Positions 9,251-18,743 of a stretch of 64,000 nucleotides of DNA are shown here, one piece after another (position 1 is the stretch's first letter; every line of letters begins with the position of its first letter). The stretch covers positions 124,001-188,000 of the forward strand of contig NZ_LPUX01000064.1 in assembly GCF_001651865.1 (NCBI RefSeq). Direction: 5' to 3'. Origin of the DNA: Sinorhizobium glycinis (GTDB lineage Bacteria; Pseudomonadota; Alphaproteobacteria; Rhizobiales; Rhizobiaceae). The position numbers and the translations under genes are program-made. Below the pieces are notes generated by a model that ran no database searches, had not been told where the DNA came from, and saw nothing but the letters and a program-made list of their open reading frames with translations.

Positions 9251-11218
9251 ATGGCGATCGACCGCAGAAACCTCAAAGTGCTTGCCAACTTCTGCGCCGC
9301 GGCGGCCGACGCCATGGCCTTTACGCTGATGCGCACCGCTCACTCGGCCTTCGTCAAGGAAACGGAGGACTTCTCCTGCCAAATCGTGACGCGCGATGGT
9401 CTCGCCTTCGCAAGCCCCCGCCAGTTCGGCGCGCCCTGGTACAGCGGCATCGACTATGCGCCGCTCCTTAAGATGTTCGATGACTATGCCGAAGGGGACA
9501 TCTGCATCACCAACGACCCCTATAGCGGTTTCGTCGCGACCCATTCGCCGGACATCCATATCTGGAAACCGGTTTTTTACGAGGGGAAGCTTGGCTGCTT
9601 TGTCGTCGGCCACATCCACAACACCGATGTCGGCGGTGCCGTGCCTGCCTCGCTTTCCCGATCGCTGACGGAGATCGAGCAGGAAGGCTTGCGCATCCCA
9701 CCGGTCAAGCTCGTCCAACAGGGCATCCTGAATGAATTCGTGCTCAGCACGATGGCCGCCAATGTGCGGCTGCCGGAGCAGAATATCGGCGACCTCCACG
9801 CCCAGATCGCCTCGGTCAATATCGGCGAGCGAAAGCTGCATGAGATCATCGCCCGCTTCGGATACGACGATTTCATCGACGGCGTCGGGCAGATCCTCGA
9901 CTATGCGGAACAACAGACCCGGGCGATACTCACCCGCGTGCCGGACGGGGAGTATTTCTTCGCCGACTATGCCGACGAGGACTCGGTCGGCGGCAGGCCC
10001 TGCCGGGTGGCGCTCACCCTGCGTGTGAAAGGCGACGAGGTCGAACTCGACTATACCGGCAGCGATCCGCAGCTCGGCTCGTCGCTCAACATGCCGACCG
10101 GCGGACGCGAGCGCCACCCGCTGGTCATGGTCGGGCTCACCTACGTGCTCTACACGCTCGACAACAGCCTGCTCTTGAACGCCGGCACATTGCGGCCGGC
10201 CCGCGCCGTGCTGCCCGAGGGCACCATCGTCAATTGCGAGCGGCCGGCGGCTGTCGGCATGCGATCGCTCACCTGCGCGATGACGCAGATCGTCACCGTC
10301 GGCGCGTTCGCGCAGGCGCTGCCGGAGCTCATGCCTGCCGCCTCGCCGGGCGGCAATGCGATCATGAACATCAAGACCAGCGCCCGGAACGGCCGCCCGG
10401 TCATGGCTTCGATCGGTCCTGTCGGCGGCGGCGGCGGCGGAACGCCGATCCGCGACGGCAGCGATGGTGCCGGCGGCGCCACCGGCTTCCTGCGCAACAC
10501 GCCGATCGAGATCAGCGAGGCGGAAGTGCCGATCCGATTCCTGCGTTACGGGCTGCAGCCGGATACCGGGGCGCCCGGGCGGCATCGCGGCGGCCTCTCG
10601 GCCATCATGGAATTCGAGGTCTCGGCGCCTGAAACGGTTGTTACCGCCCGCAACCGCAACCGCTCGATCATGCCCTCCTGGGGGCTGAACGGCGGCCATG
10701 CGGGTGTCGTCTCCCGCTTCATCCGCAATCCCGGCAGGAGCGGCGAAACCGATCTCGGCAATACCGACGTGGTACGTTTGGATCCCGGCGACGTGATCCG
10801 CGTCATCGGACCGGGTGCCGGCGGCTATGGCGACCCCTTCGAGCGGCCGGCGAAAGCCGTGCTATGCGATGTCCGCCGCGGCGCCGTTACGCTCGAAAGC
10901 GCCCGTCGCGACTATGGCGTGGCGATAGTCGCGGGCGAAGTCGATGCCGACGCAACGGCCGCCTTGCGCTCCAAGCCCCGGCCGAAGCACGGCACCTTCA
11001 CCTATGGCGCCGAGCGCATCGCTTTCGAAAAGATGTGGACGCAAGAGCGCTACGAGCTGCTCACCCGGTTCCTCGCCGACGTTCCGGTCGGCTGGCGCTT
11101 CTTCCTGAAGCATCGCATCTTCGAGGCGGTCGGCTCGCTCTGCGCGAATGACGCGACCCCGGTCGACCGACAGATGGGCGCGATCTTCCGCGATATGCGC
11201 GAGAGATATGGGCTTTGA
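9251..11218 (+). CDS. hyuB: Hydantoinase/5-oxoprolinase subunit B
   Basis: The 655-residue B subunit carries the conserved NDPYSGFVATHSPDIH block, HIHNTDVGG, the DYTGSDPQ segment and glycine-rich PVGGGGGGTPIRDGSDG. After the usual C-terminal motif GPGAGGYGDPFERP there is an extension of roughly 120 residues (from about residue 535) that many B subunits lack or carry in shorter form. It lies immediately behind hyuA in the same frame of expression. Together with the upstream oxidase and deacylase and the downstream dehydrogenases, it points to ring opening of a lactam or hydantoin intermediate. Confidence 0.92.
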   Translation: MAIDRRNLKVLANFCAAAADAMAFTLMRTAHSAFVKETEDFSCQIVTRDGLAFASPRQFGAPWYSGIDYAPLLKMFDDYAEGDICITNDPYSGFVATHSPDIHIWKPVFYEGKLGCFVVGHIHNTDVGGAVPASLSRSLTEIEQEGLRIPPVKLVQQGILNEFVLSTMAANVRLPEQNIGDLHAQIASVNIGERKLHEIIARFGYDDFIDGVGQILDYAEQQTRAILTRVPDGEYFFADYADEDSVGGRPCRVALTLRVKGDEVELDYTGSDPQLGSSLNMPTGGRERHPLVMVGLTYVLYTLDNSLLLNAGTLRPARAVLPEGTIVNCERPAAVGMRSLTCAMTQIVTVGAFAQALPELMPAASPGGNAIMNIKTSARNGRPVMASIGPVGGGGGGTPIRDGSDGAGGATGFLRNTPIEISEAEVPIRFLRYGLQPDTGAPGRHRGGLSAIMEFEVSAPETVVTARNRNRSIMPSWGLNGGHAGVVSRFIRNPGRSGETDLGNTDVVRLDPGDVIRVIGPGAGGYGDPFERPAKAVLCDVRRGAVTLESARRDYGVAIVAGEVDADATAALRSKPRPKHGTFTYGAERIAFEKMWTQERYELLTRFLADVPVGWRFFLKHRIFEAVGSLCANDATPVDRQMGAIFRDMRERYGL

Positions 11219-11266
11219 TGGCTTGCCCGCGTCGGCTAAGACTTTGGCGTGCGAGGACGGGGAGCG

Positions 11267-12157
11267 ATGAACGCGCGCCAGCTTGAAATCTTCCGGGCGA
11301 TCATGCGCGACGGCTCGATCACCGCCGCAGCCAACTCGCTCGGCATCTCCCAGCCGGCCGTGAGCAAGCTCCTGCACCATTTGGAAAGCCAGCTTGGCTA
11401 CGTGCTCTTCGACCGGATCGCCGGACGGCTGGTGCCGACGATGGAAGCGAACATTTTGTTCGCCGATGCCGATCGCGTCTTCCGCGAGGTGGAGGCTTTG
11501 AAGTCGCTGGCGAGGGACATCGGCGCGCAGAAGATCGGTCTCTTGCGGCTGGGCGCCAGCCTGCCGGTGACCTATTCCGTGCTTCCCAAGGCGCTTTCCG
11601 GATTTCGCGGCCGCCACCCGGAGGTGAAGGTGCATTTGCACGCGCTGCCGAAGCGGGAGATCGCCGAGGCGCTGCTCCTCGGCGACATCGATCTCGCCGT
11701 GACGCTCTCGCTCATCCACGCGCCGACCGTGCGCAGCGAAGTCCTTTGCGAGGTACCCGTCGTCGCGGTGATGCGCGCCGGCGAGCCGTTTGCCGAGCGG
11801 TCCGAGATCACGCCCGCGGACCTCGAGGGCAAGGCCCTGATCTCCTACGGCTCGCACGCCGAGATCGGGGCGGCAATGGACTCCGCCTTTGCCGAAGCCG
11901 GCCGGCAGCGGGATGTCGCAATCCAGATTGCCTCTTCCGTCGGCGCCGCGCCGCTGGTGCGCGAGGGTCTGGGAATAGCGCTCGTCGACGGGCTCGTCGC
12001 CTGGCGCGATTTCGAGGGTCTGGTCGCCCGCCCCTTCCTGCCGCGGATCGCCATGCAGGCGGTCGCAGCGACCAACGACGCGCGCCCCGCCTCACGTTTC
12101 GTCGAGCCGTTCCTCTCCTGCCTGAGGGCGGCGCTGGAAGGCCAAAGATTGCGCTGA
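11267..12157 (+). CDS. LysR-family transcriptional regulator
   Basis: The 296-residue protein has an N-terminal winged helix-turn-helix (GSITAAANSLGISQPAVSKL, residues ~17-36), a linker helix, and a periplasmic-binding-type effector domain. The ATG at 11267 is favoured over an upstream GTG because GGGGAG lies a few bases before it. It is embedded in the operon on the same strand, 48 bp after hyuB and 102 bp before the aldehyde dehydrogenase. It is therefore likely to control the downstream or flanking catabolic genes in response to a pathway acid, though no operator was identified. Confidence 0.93.
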   Translation: MNARQLEIFRAIMRDGSITAAANSLGISQPAVSKLLHHLESQLGYVLFDRIAGRLVPTMEANILFADADRVFREVEALKSLARDIGAQKIGLLRLGASLPVTYSVLPKALSGFRGRHPEVKVHLHALPKREIAEALLLGDIDLAVTLSLIHAPTVRSEVLCEVPVVAVMRAGEPFAERSEITPADLEGKALISYGSHAEIGAAMDSAFAEAGRQRDVAIQIASSVGAAPLVREGLGIALVDGLVAWRDFEGLVARPFLPRIAMQAVAATNDARPASRFVEPFLSCLRAALEGQRLR

Positions 12158-12259
12158 AACGCTCGTCGCAAACAGCTTATTCCATCACCGTCATCAATAC
12201 AGTCGACCGAAACTGCCGGTGAACCGCCGCTAGTCTTGCCCGGACGGCAAGGAGCAGCG

Positions 12260-13723
12260 ATGACCCTCAGTTTCAATCCCGATACGCTCGAACTCCCCTC
12301 CGGCCATTTCATCGATGGCCGCTACCTGCCCGCGACCGGCCGGCTCGCCATGCACCGCCCTTCCGATGGTGTTGCCTTTGCCGAATGTCCTGTGGCGGGA
12401 GAAGACCTGGTCGATCAGGCGGTCATCAGCGCTCGCCGGGCGCTCAAGGAGAGCGGCTGGTCGGGCCTGCGGCCGCGCGATAGGACCCGGGCGCTCTCGC
12501 GCTGGGCCGACCTCATCGAAGCGGAAGCGGCGACGCTTGCGCGCCTCGAAGCAGTCGCCTCGACCCGCCCTGTCGGTCACCTCGTCGAGGGCGATATCGC
12601 CATCACCGCCGAGCAGATCCGCTTCTTTGCCGAGTTTGCCGACAAGGAAGGCGGCGATCTGGTGCCGACCGACGACGACAATCTCGGCATGATCATGACC
12701 GAGCCCTATGGTGTCGTCGGCGCGATCACGCCCTGGAATTTTCCGGTCTCGATGGCCGGCTGGAAACTCGGGCCTGCGCTCGCCGCCGGCAATGCGGTCG
12801 TCTTGAAGCCGTCCGAGATAACTCCCTTCTCGACGCTCTATCTCGCCGAGCTTTCGGTGCGTGCCGGCCTTCCGGCCGGGCTCGTCAATGTCGTGCTCGG
12901 CGACGGACCTACCACGGGAAACGCCATTACGGGGCATCCGGGCATCGGCAAGGTGAGCTTCACCGGTTCGACGGCCGCCGGAGCGGCGATCATGGAGAAC
13001 GTCGCCCGCACCGGCATCAGGCCGATGACGCTCGAGCTCGGCGGCAAGAGCCCGCAGCTCGTCTTCGCCGATGCGGATCTCGGGTGTACCGCTCAAGCAA
13101 TTGCCCGCAACATTCTATCCAATGCCGGCCAGGCCTGTGTCGCCGGTTCGCGCGTGATCGTCGATAGGAAGATCGCCGATGCGCTGACCGAAGCACTCGT
13201 CAAGCACATGAGCGCCATCCTGCCCGGCCCGACCTGGGACGAGGCGAGCCAATATTCGCCAATCATTTCCGAGCGCCAGATGGGCCGGATCGACGCAATC
13301 GTCCGGGCAGCCGCGGCTGCCGGCGGCGAATGCCTGCTCGGCGGCAAGCCGCTCGACCGGGAGGGCTATTTCTATGCGCCGACATTGATCACCGGCGTCG
13401 ACCAGTCCTCCCCGGCCGTGACCGAGGAAATCTTCGGGCCGGTGCTGACGCTGCAGACCTTCGACGACGAGGAGGAGGCCCTGGCTCTCGCTGATCATCC
13501 GACCTACGGGCTCGCCGCCGGCGTCTTCACCCGCGACCTGTCGCGCGCCGTGCGGGTGACGCGGCGGCTGGAGGCCGGTACCGTCTGGGTCAACCGCTAC
13601 GGCCGCTCGCGCGACCACATCCTGCCGACCGGCGGCTACAAGAGCTCCGGCATCGGCAAGGATCTCGGCCGCGAGGCCTATCTCGCCAACCGCCGAGCCA
13701 AGAGTGTGCTGATCAATCTGTGA
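12260..13723 (+). CDS. NAD(P)-dependent aldehyde dehydrogenase
   Basis: The 487-residue enzyme of the ALDH superfamily shows TPWNFPVSM, the nucleotide loop FTGSTAAG, the catalytic Glu in LELGGKSPQ and the nucleophile Cys in NAGQACVAGSRV. The C-terminal EEIFGPVLTLQTF block is intact. It oxidises an aldehyde to the corresponding acid. The ATG follows AAGGAG at ideal spacing. The tartrate-type dehydrogenase starts 19 bp downstream and a second, less related ALDH after that, so the cluster processes at least two aldehyde intermediates or one aldehyde with redundancy. Confidence 0.93.
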   Translation: MTLSFNPDTLELPSGHFIDGRYLPATGRLAMHRPSDGVAFAECPVAGEDLVDQAVISARRALKESGWSGLRPRDRTRALSRWADLIEAEAATLARLEAVASTRPVGHLVEGDIAITAEQIRFFAEFADKEGGDLVPTDDDNLGMIMTEPYGVVGAITPWNFPVSMAGWKLGPALAAGNAVVLKPSEITPFSTLYLAELSVRAGLPAGLVNVVLGDGPTTGNAITGHPGIGKVSFTGSTAAGAAIMENVARTGIRPMTLELGGKSPQLVFADADLGCTAQAIARNILSNAGQACVAGSRVIVDRKIADALTEALVKHMSAILPGPTWDEASQYSPIISERQMGRIDAIVRAAAAAGGECLLGGKPLDREGYFYAPTLITGVDQSSPAVTEEIFGPVLTLQTFDDEEEALALADHPTYGLAAGVFTRDLSRAVRVTRRLEAGTVWVNRYGRSRDHILPTGGYKSSGIGKDLGREAYLANRRAKSVLINL

Positions 13724-13742
13724 AAGTGGGGCACGAACGAAC

Positions 13743-14786
13743 ATGAAAACCTATTCGATCGCGCTGATACCCGGCGATGGCATCGGCAAGGACGTCACGG
13801 CGCCCGCCTGGCAGGTGCTGGAGAAGGTCTCCAGGCACGCAGGCTTCGAACTGAAGTCCACGACCTTTCCCTGGTCTTGCGAATATTACAAGGAGACAGG
13901 CGCGATGATGCCGGCCGACGGCATCGAGACGCTCCGCGCCTTCGACGCAATCCTGCTCGGCGCGGTCGGCTGGCCGGCCGAGGTTCCCGACTCGGTTTCG
14001 CTGCACGGCCTGCTCCTGCCGATCCGCAAGGCTTTCGTCCAGTACGCCAATATCCGTCCGCATCGGCTGCTCCCCGGCGTCGAAGGTCCGCTGAAGGCAC
14101 GCGGTTTCGACATTCTCTGCATCCGCGAGAACACCGAGGGTGAATATTCAGGCGCCGGCGGCCGCGTCCATCAGGGCACGATCGACGAAGTTGCCGTCGA
14201 GACGTCGATCTTCACCCGGGCAGGCGTCGAGCGCATCCTGCGTTTCGGCTTCGAACAGGCCCGCGCCCGCCGCGGCAAGCTCGCCTCGGTGACGAAGTCG
14301 AACGCCCAGAAATATTCCATGGTCTTCTGGGACGAGATCACCGAACGGCTTGCCGGCGAATATCCGGACGTGGCCGTCAGCAGCTATCACATCGACGCGA
14401 TGGCGGCCCGCATGGTCATGGCGCCGGAAAGCCTCGACGTCGTCGTCGCCTCCAATCTTTTCGGCGACATCCTGACCGACCTTGGCGCCGCCATTCAGGG
14501 CGGCCTCGGCTTTGCGGCCTCCGCCAACATCAATCCCGATCGCAGCGCTCCGTCGATGTTCGAGCCGGTGCACGGCTCGGCGCCGGACATCGCCCATCTC
14601 GGCATCGCCAACCCGATCGCCGCGATCTGGTCGGCGGCGATGATGCTCGACCATCTCGGCGAGGCGGGCGCGGCGGAAGTGATCATGGCGGCGATCGCCG
14701 CCGCGACATCTGCCGGCATCGGCACCGTGCCCGGCAAGGACAGAACGGAAACCATCACAGCCGCGGTTCTTGCCGCGCTCGACTGA
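13743..14786 (+). CDS. ttuC: Tartrate dehydrogenase/decarboxylase (beta-decarboxylating dehydrogenase family)
   Basis: This 347-residue member of the isocitrate/isopropylmalate dehydrogenase family has IPGDGIGKDV at the N-terminus, the substrate Arg region IRENTEGEYSG, KSNAQKYSMVFWDE, and the metal-binding GDILTDLGAAIQGGLG. The short TESK-type NAD site and overall length match tartrate/D-malate dehydrogenases, which oxidise and decarboxylate 2-hydroxy diacids. A substrate of 3-isopropylmalate is less likely given the catabolic neighbours. It sits between two aldehyde dehydrogenases with 15-20 bp gaps, consistent with one transcript. Confidence 0.85.
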   Translation: MKTYSIALIPGDGIGKDVTAPAWQVLEKVSRHAGFELKSTTFPWSCEYYKETGAMMPADGIETLRAFDAILLGAVGWPAEVPDSVSLHGLLLPIRKAFVQYANIRPHRLLPGVEGPLKARGFDILCIRENTEGEYSGAGGRVHQGTIDEVAVETSIFTRAGVERILRFGFEQARARRGKLASVTKSNAQKYSMVFWDEITERLAGEYPDVAVSSYHIDAMAARMVMAPESLDVVVASNLFGDILTDLGAAIQGGLGFAASANINPDRSAPSMFEPVHGSAPDIAHLGIANPIAAIWSAAMMLDHLGEAGAAEVIMAAIAAATSAGIGTVPGKDRTETITAAVLAALD

Positions 14787-14801
14787 TCACAGGGGAACGA
14801 C

Positions 14802-16256
14802 ATGCTGAAGTTGAACGACAAGGAACTTTTTTGCAAAGCCGGCCTGATCAACGGTGCATGGATCGGCGCAGCCTCCGGAGACGTCGTCGAGGTCATCGAC
14901 CCCGCGGCTCAGGAAGTCCTCGGCACGGTTCCGGACATGGGAACTGACGAGACCCGCGCCGCGATCGAGGCTGCCCAAGCCGCTTTCGGACCGTGGAAGA
15001 AGAAGACGCATGCCGAGCGTGCCGCGCTGCTCGAACGCTGGCACGCGCTGATGATCGAGAATCTCGAGGATCTGGCGCTGATCCTGACCCTCGAGCAGGG
15101 CAAGCCGCTCGACGAAGCGCGCGGCGAGATCCGCTATGGCGCCGCCTTCGTGAAATGGTTCGCCGAGGAGGCCCGGCGCATCGGCGGCCATACGATCCCC
15201 TCGCCGACGCCGGACCGCCGCATTGTCGTGCTCAAGGAAGCGGTCGGCGTCTGCGCCATCGTCACGCCTTGGAACTTCCCGAATGCGATGATCACCCGCA
15301 AGGTCGCTCCGGCGCTCGCCGCCGGCTGCACCGTGGTGATCAAGCCCTCGGAATTCACGCCCTTTTCGGCGCTCGCTCTTGGCGTGCTCGCGGAGCGCGC
15401 TGGCATTCCGGCCGGCGTCGTCAACATCGTCACCGGCATGCCCGCGGCGATCGGCAACGAGCTCATGGCCAACGAGACGGTGCGCAAGATCTCCTTCACC
15501 GGCTCGACCCGGGTCGGTTCTCTGCTGATGCGCGGCGCTGCCGACAGCGTGAAGCGGCTCTCCCTCGAACTCGGCGGCAACGCCCCTTTCATCGTCTTCG
15601 ACGATGCCGATCTCGACCTCGCGGTGGAAGGCGCGATCGCCTCGAAGTTCCGCAATGGCGGGCAGACCTGCGTCTGCGCCAACCGGATCCTGGTGCAATC
15701 GGGCGTCTATGATGCATTCGCCGAGAAGCTCGGCGCGCGCGTCAACGCCATGAAGGTTGGTCCAGGCACGGAAACAGGCATTGCGATCGGGCCGATGATC
15801 AACCAGGCAGCGATCGAGAAGATCAACCGTCATGTCGAGGACGCACTTGCCAAGGGCGCGAAGATCGCCGCGCGCGGCAGATCGGTGTCGGAAGGCAAGC
15901 AGTACACCGCCCCCATCGTGCTTACCGGCGCCACCACCGACATGCTGCTCGCCAGCGAGGAGACCTTCGGCCCCGTCGCTCCGCTTTTCCGCTTCGAAAC
16001 GGAGGAGGAGGCGATCGCCATCGCCAACGGCACGCCTTTCGGCCTCGCCGCCTATTTCTACACCGAAAGCCTAAAGCGCTCCTGGCGCGTCGGCGAAGCC
16101 TTGGAATTCGGCATGGTCGGCCTCAATACCGGCGCCATCTCTACTGAAGTCGCGCCCTTCGGCGGCGTCAAGCAATCCGGCCTCGGCCGCGAGGGCGCGC
16201 AGGTCGGCATTGAAGAGTACCTCGAAATGAAGAGCTTCCACATCGGCGGGCTGTAG
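14802..16256 (+). CDS. gabD: Succinate-semialdehyde dehydrogenase-type aldehyde dehydrogenase
   Basis: The 484-residue ALDH closely resembles GabD: TPWNFPNAMITRKVAPALAAG, FTGSTRVGSLLM, LELGGNAPFIVFDDADLD, and the catalytic Cys in GGQTCVCANRI with a second Cys two residues later. GabD oxidises succinate or glutarate semialdehyde to the diacid. The order ALDH, TtuC-like, GabD-like suggests an end product that enters the TCA cycle. It ends the tightly spaced part of the operon; an AT-rich hairpin begins at its stop codon. Confidence 0.87.
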   Translation: MLKLNDKELFCKAGLINGAWIGAASGDVVEVIDPAAQEVLGTVPDMGTDETRAAIEAAQAAFGPWKKKTHAERAALLERWHALMIENLEDLALILTLEQGKPLDEARGEIRYGAAFVKWFAEEARRIGGHTIPSPTPDRRIVVLKEAVGVCAIVTPWNFPNAMITRKVAPALAAGCTVVIKPSEFTPFSALALGVLAERAGIPAGVVNIVTGMPAAIGNELMANETVRKISFTGSTRVGSLLMRGAADSVKRLSLELGGNAPFIVFDDADLDLAVEGAIASKFRNGGQTCVCANRILVQSGVYDAFAEKLGARVNAMKVGPGTETGIAIGPMINQAAIEKINRHVEDALAKGAKIAARGRSVSEGKQYTAPIVLTGATTDMLLASEETFGPVAPLFRFETEEEAIAIANGTPFGLAAYFYTESLKRSWRVGEALEFGMVGLNTGAISTEVAPFGGVKQSGLGREGAQVGIEEYLEMKSFHIGGL

Positions 16257-16276
16257 GTTTTTCATTTCTGAAAAAC
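16257..16276. terminator. AT-rich hairpin after gabD-like gene
   Basis: Perfect 8-bp arms GTTTTTCA and TGAAAAAC enclose a TTTC loop immediately after the TAG stop. Flanking AGG and CCT could extend it with a bulge. The stem is AT-rich and therefore weak, but the position at the end of the operon fits a transcript end. Confidence 0.4.
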
Positions 16277-16355
16277 AACCTGCGGAATCGAAGCTTCTGA
16301 TCGCCCGAGATCCGGTGGCATGTTGCGGCATCGCTTCACAACGGAAGGGAACGCC

Positions 16356-17372
16356 ATGCTTGCCATCGACATCTCCGCCGTCAGCCATAGATCATTGGGA
16401 CGCTCAGGCCTCTCCGCCGGATCGATAGGTCTGGGATGCTGGGCGATTGGAGGCTACTTCACCCTCAATGGAAAACCGGACGGGTGGGGCGATGTGGACG
16501 ACGAACAGTCGATCCGCGCCATCCGTCTTGGCCTCGACATGGGCGCATCGCTGATCGACACGGCCGATGCCTATGGAACCGGGCACAGTGAGGAGGTGAT
16601 TGGCCGAGCCTTGAAAGGACGAAGAGGCGACGCAATCATCGCAACCAAGTTCGGATATACCTACGAGCGTGCCGCCCGCGCTCTTGTCAGCACCGATGTC
16701 AGCCCCGCCTATGTCGAGGAGGCCTGTGCGGCATCGCTTCAGCGCCTGGGTACCGACTATATCGATCTTTACCAAATCCATGTCGGGGAGCTTTCGGATG
16801 ATCAGGCGGATGCGGCCGGCGAGATGCTGGAAAAACTCGCGGAAAGGGGTGCCATTCGGTTCTGGGGCTGGAGCACGGACAACGCTGCCGCCGCGAAGAG
16901 GATGGTGAAGTTCCCGCATTTCGTCGCCGTGCAACAGGAACTGAACGTCTTCGTGGACGGCCCCGACATGCTGACCATGTGCGAGGCCAACGATCTCGCC
17001 AGCCTGAACAGGTCTCCGCTGGCAATGGGGTTCCTGACGGGAAAATTTGGCCCGGACATGCGCCTGCCGCAAAACGACGTCCGCGCCGCCGGCCATAGCT
17101 GGGTACGGTTCTTCGAGGACGGCAAGGCACGAGCAGACTATCTCCAGCGCCTCGCGCAGATCCGGGAGCTCCTTCAAACGGGCGGCAGGACCCTGGCACA
17201 AGGGGCGCTCGGCTGGACCCTCGCCCGTTCCCCTGGTACCTTCCCCATACCTGGCTTCAAGACGGAGGCGCAGGTGCGCGAAAACCTCGGCGCTTTGGAG
17301 ATGGGGCCGCTGCCGGCTGCAACAATGGCGGAAATCGGTGAGCTTCTCGGTCGCGGGATCGAGCAGAACTGA
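16356..17372 (+). CDS. Aldo/keto reductase
   Basis: The 338-residue NADPH-dependent TIM-barrel oxidoreductase has the catalytic Asp/Tyr region DTADAYGTGHSEEVIGRAL (residues ~54-72), the Lys in IATKFGY, and the His in YIDLYQIH. The ATG at 16356 is preceded by GGAAGGGA; the longer frame starting 36 bp upstream has no ribosome site. It is about 100 bp downstream of the gabD-like gene, beyond a hairpin, and may be transcribed separately. The substrate is unknown. Confidence 0.92.
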   Translation: MLAIDISAVSHRSLGRSGLSAGSIGLGCWAIGGYFTLNGKPDGWGDVDDEQSIRAIRLGLDMGASLIDTADAYGTGHSEEVIGRALKGRRGDAIIATKFGYTYERAARALVSTDVSPAYVEEACAASLQRLGTDYIDLYQIHVGELSDDQADAAGEMLEKLAERGAIRFWGWSTDNAAAAKRMVKFPHFVAVQQELNVFVDGPDMLTMCEANDLASLNRSPLAMGFLTGKFGPDMRLPQNDVRAAGHSWVRFFEDGKARADYLQRLAQIRELLQTGGRTLAQGALGWTLARSPGTFPIPGFKTEAQVRENLGALEMGPLPAATMAEIGELLGRGIEQN

Positions 17373-17453
17373 CAGCCCTTCATTCCGGCGTTCAGGCGAA
17401 TGTGGTATTGCCGCCTCAGCGTGCCGGGCTTGCCGAGTCCGGCATCACTCCGC

Positions 17454-18731
17454 TTACTGCACCCTGTCCAGCATCTTGTAGTACATGCCGACCAGCGGCA
17501 GGAACCACGGCTTGCCGAAATGTCCGGGCACCGCCGGCCAGGCGAGATCCTTGACCGGATTGCGATCCGCCTTGCCGAGAATCGCGTCGGCGATCAGCAT
17601 CCCCATATGCGTCGACATCTGCGCGCCGTGCCCGGAATAGCCCATGGCGTACCAGAGCCCGTCCGTGAAGCCCGCCCGGGGAAAGCGGTCCTTGGTCATG
17701 TCGACGAGGCCGCCCCAGCAATAGTCGATCTCGACCTTGGCGAGATGGGGGAAGATCTCGGCGAGGCTGGCGCGCAGGATAGCGCCGCTTTTTTCGTCGG
17801 AGCGCTGGTCCGATGTCGCCGAAAATCGCGCCCGGCCGCCGAAGATCAGGCGGTTGTCGGGCGACAGGCGGAAATAGTTGCCGATGTTGAGAGAGGTCAC
17901 GCAGGTGCGGTTGCCGGGCATGGTGGCGGCGACCTCGGCCTCCGTCAGCGGCCGCGTCGCGATGATGAAGCTGCCCACCGGAACGATGCGGCGGCGGAAA
18001 TAGCCGAAGGCGCCGGTGGTGTAGGCGCCCGTTGCCAGCAGTACCGTATCCGCCGTCACGCTGCCGCGCGGCGTCGTCAATTCCTGCTTACCGCCTAGAA
18101 TGCGCCGGCCCGTCACCGGCGCGTTCTCGACGACGATCGCGCCGTGGCGGACGGCCGCCTCGGCAAGGCCGACGACGAAGCGGCCCATATGCATCATGGC
18201 GCTCTTCTTCGAAAGCATCGCACCATGGAAGCAGGCCGCGCCGACTTCGTCCTTCAGGTCGTTTCTCGTCAGAAGCGCCGTATCCGGGTCGACCTCGCGA
18301 TTCACAACCTCGAAGTTCCGGGCGATCGCGTCGAAATGCGCCGGTTTCGACGCGAGTTTCAGCTTGCCGGCCCGCCGGAAGCTGCAGTCGATACCCTCCT
18401 CCGAGGCAATCCTCTCAATCGTGTCGACGGAGGCGTCATAGGCACGGTAGAGCGCTGCAGCCCGCTCGGCCCCGAGTTCCGCCTTGGCGGCGACGAAGCT
18501 GTGGGCGATGCCGTTGTTGAGATGGCCGCCATTGCGGCCGGAAGCACCGGAGCCGACCGCGCCCGCCTCCAGCACCATCACTTTCGCACCGGCCAACGCA
18601 AGCTGGCGTGCAGCCCCGAGGCCCGTGAAGCCGCCGCCGATGACGGCGACGTCATAGTGCCCCTCGACCGGTGCGCGGCTGCCCCTCTCAAAGGGGCGGG
18701 CCGTATCGTGCCAGTAGGACTTGAACTGCAT
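17454..18731 (-). CDS. FAD-dependent oxidoreductase, gamma-glutamylputrescine oxidase-like
   Basis: The 425-residue DAO-family flavoprotein has the fingerprint VAVIGGGFTGLGAARQLALAG (residues ~28-48), GSGASGRNGGHLNNG typical of PuuB/OrdL-type amine oxidases, and the C-terminal YSGHGAQMSTHMGMLIADAI. PuuB oxidises gamma-glutamylputrescine with release of an aldehyde, ammonia and peroxide. It is only distantly related to the two other FAD oxidases in the window, which lack the SGRNGG block. It ends close to the aldo/keto reductase (convergent). The HAD gene lies 12 bp upstream on the same strand, so the two form an operon. Confidence 0.88.
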   Translation of the reverse strand: MQFKSYWHDTARPFERGSRAPVEGHYDVAVIGGGFTGLGAARQLALAGAKVMVLEAGAVGSGASGRNGGHLNNGIAHSFVAAKAELGAERAAALYRAYDASVDTIERIASEEGIDCSFRRAGKLKLASKPAHFDAIARNFEVVNREVDPDTALLTRNDLKDEVGAACFHGAMLSKKSAMMHMGRFVVGLAEAAVRHGAIVVENAPVTGRRILGGKQELTTPRGSVTADTVLLATGAYTTGAFGYFRRRIVPVGSFIIATRPLTEAEVAATMPGNRTCVTSLNIGNYFRLSPDNRLIFGGRARFSATSDQRSDEKSGAILRASLAEIFPHLAKVEIDYCWGGLVDMTKDRFPRAGFTDGLWYAMGYSGHGAQMSTHMGMLIADAILGKADRNPVKDLAWPAVPGHFGKPWFLPLVGMYYKMLDRVQ

Positions 18732-18743
18732 GTTAATCTCCCG

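Noticed and set aside
9230..10699. 489-codon open frame on the minus strand opposite hyuB
   Set aside because: Same reason; hyuB has conserved motifs throughout and the antisense product is low-complexity Arg/Gly/Asp-rich sequence.
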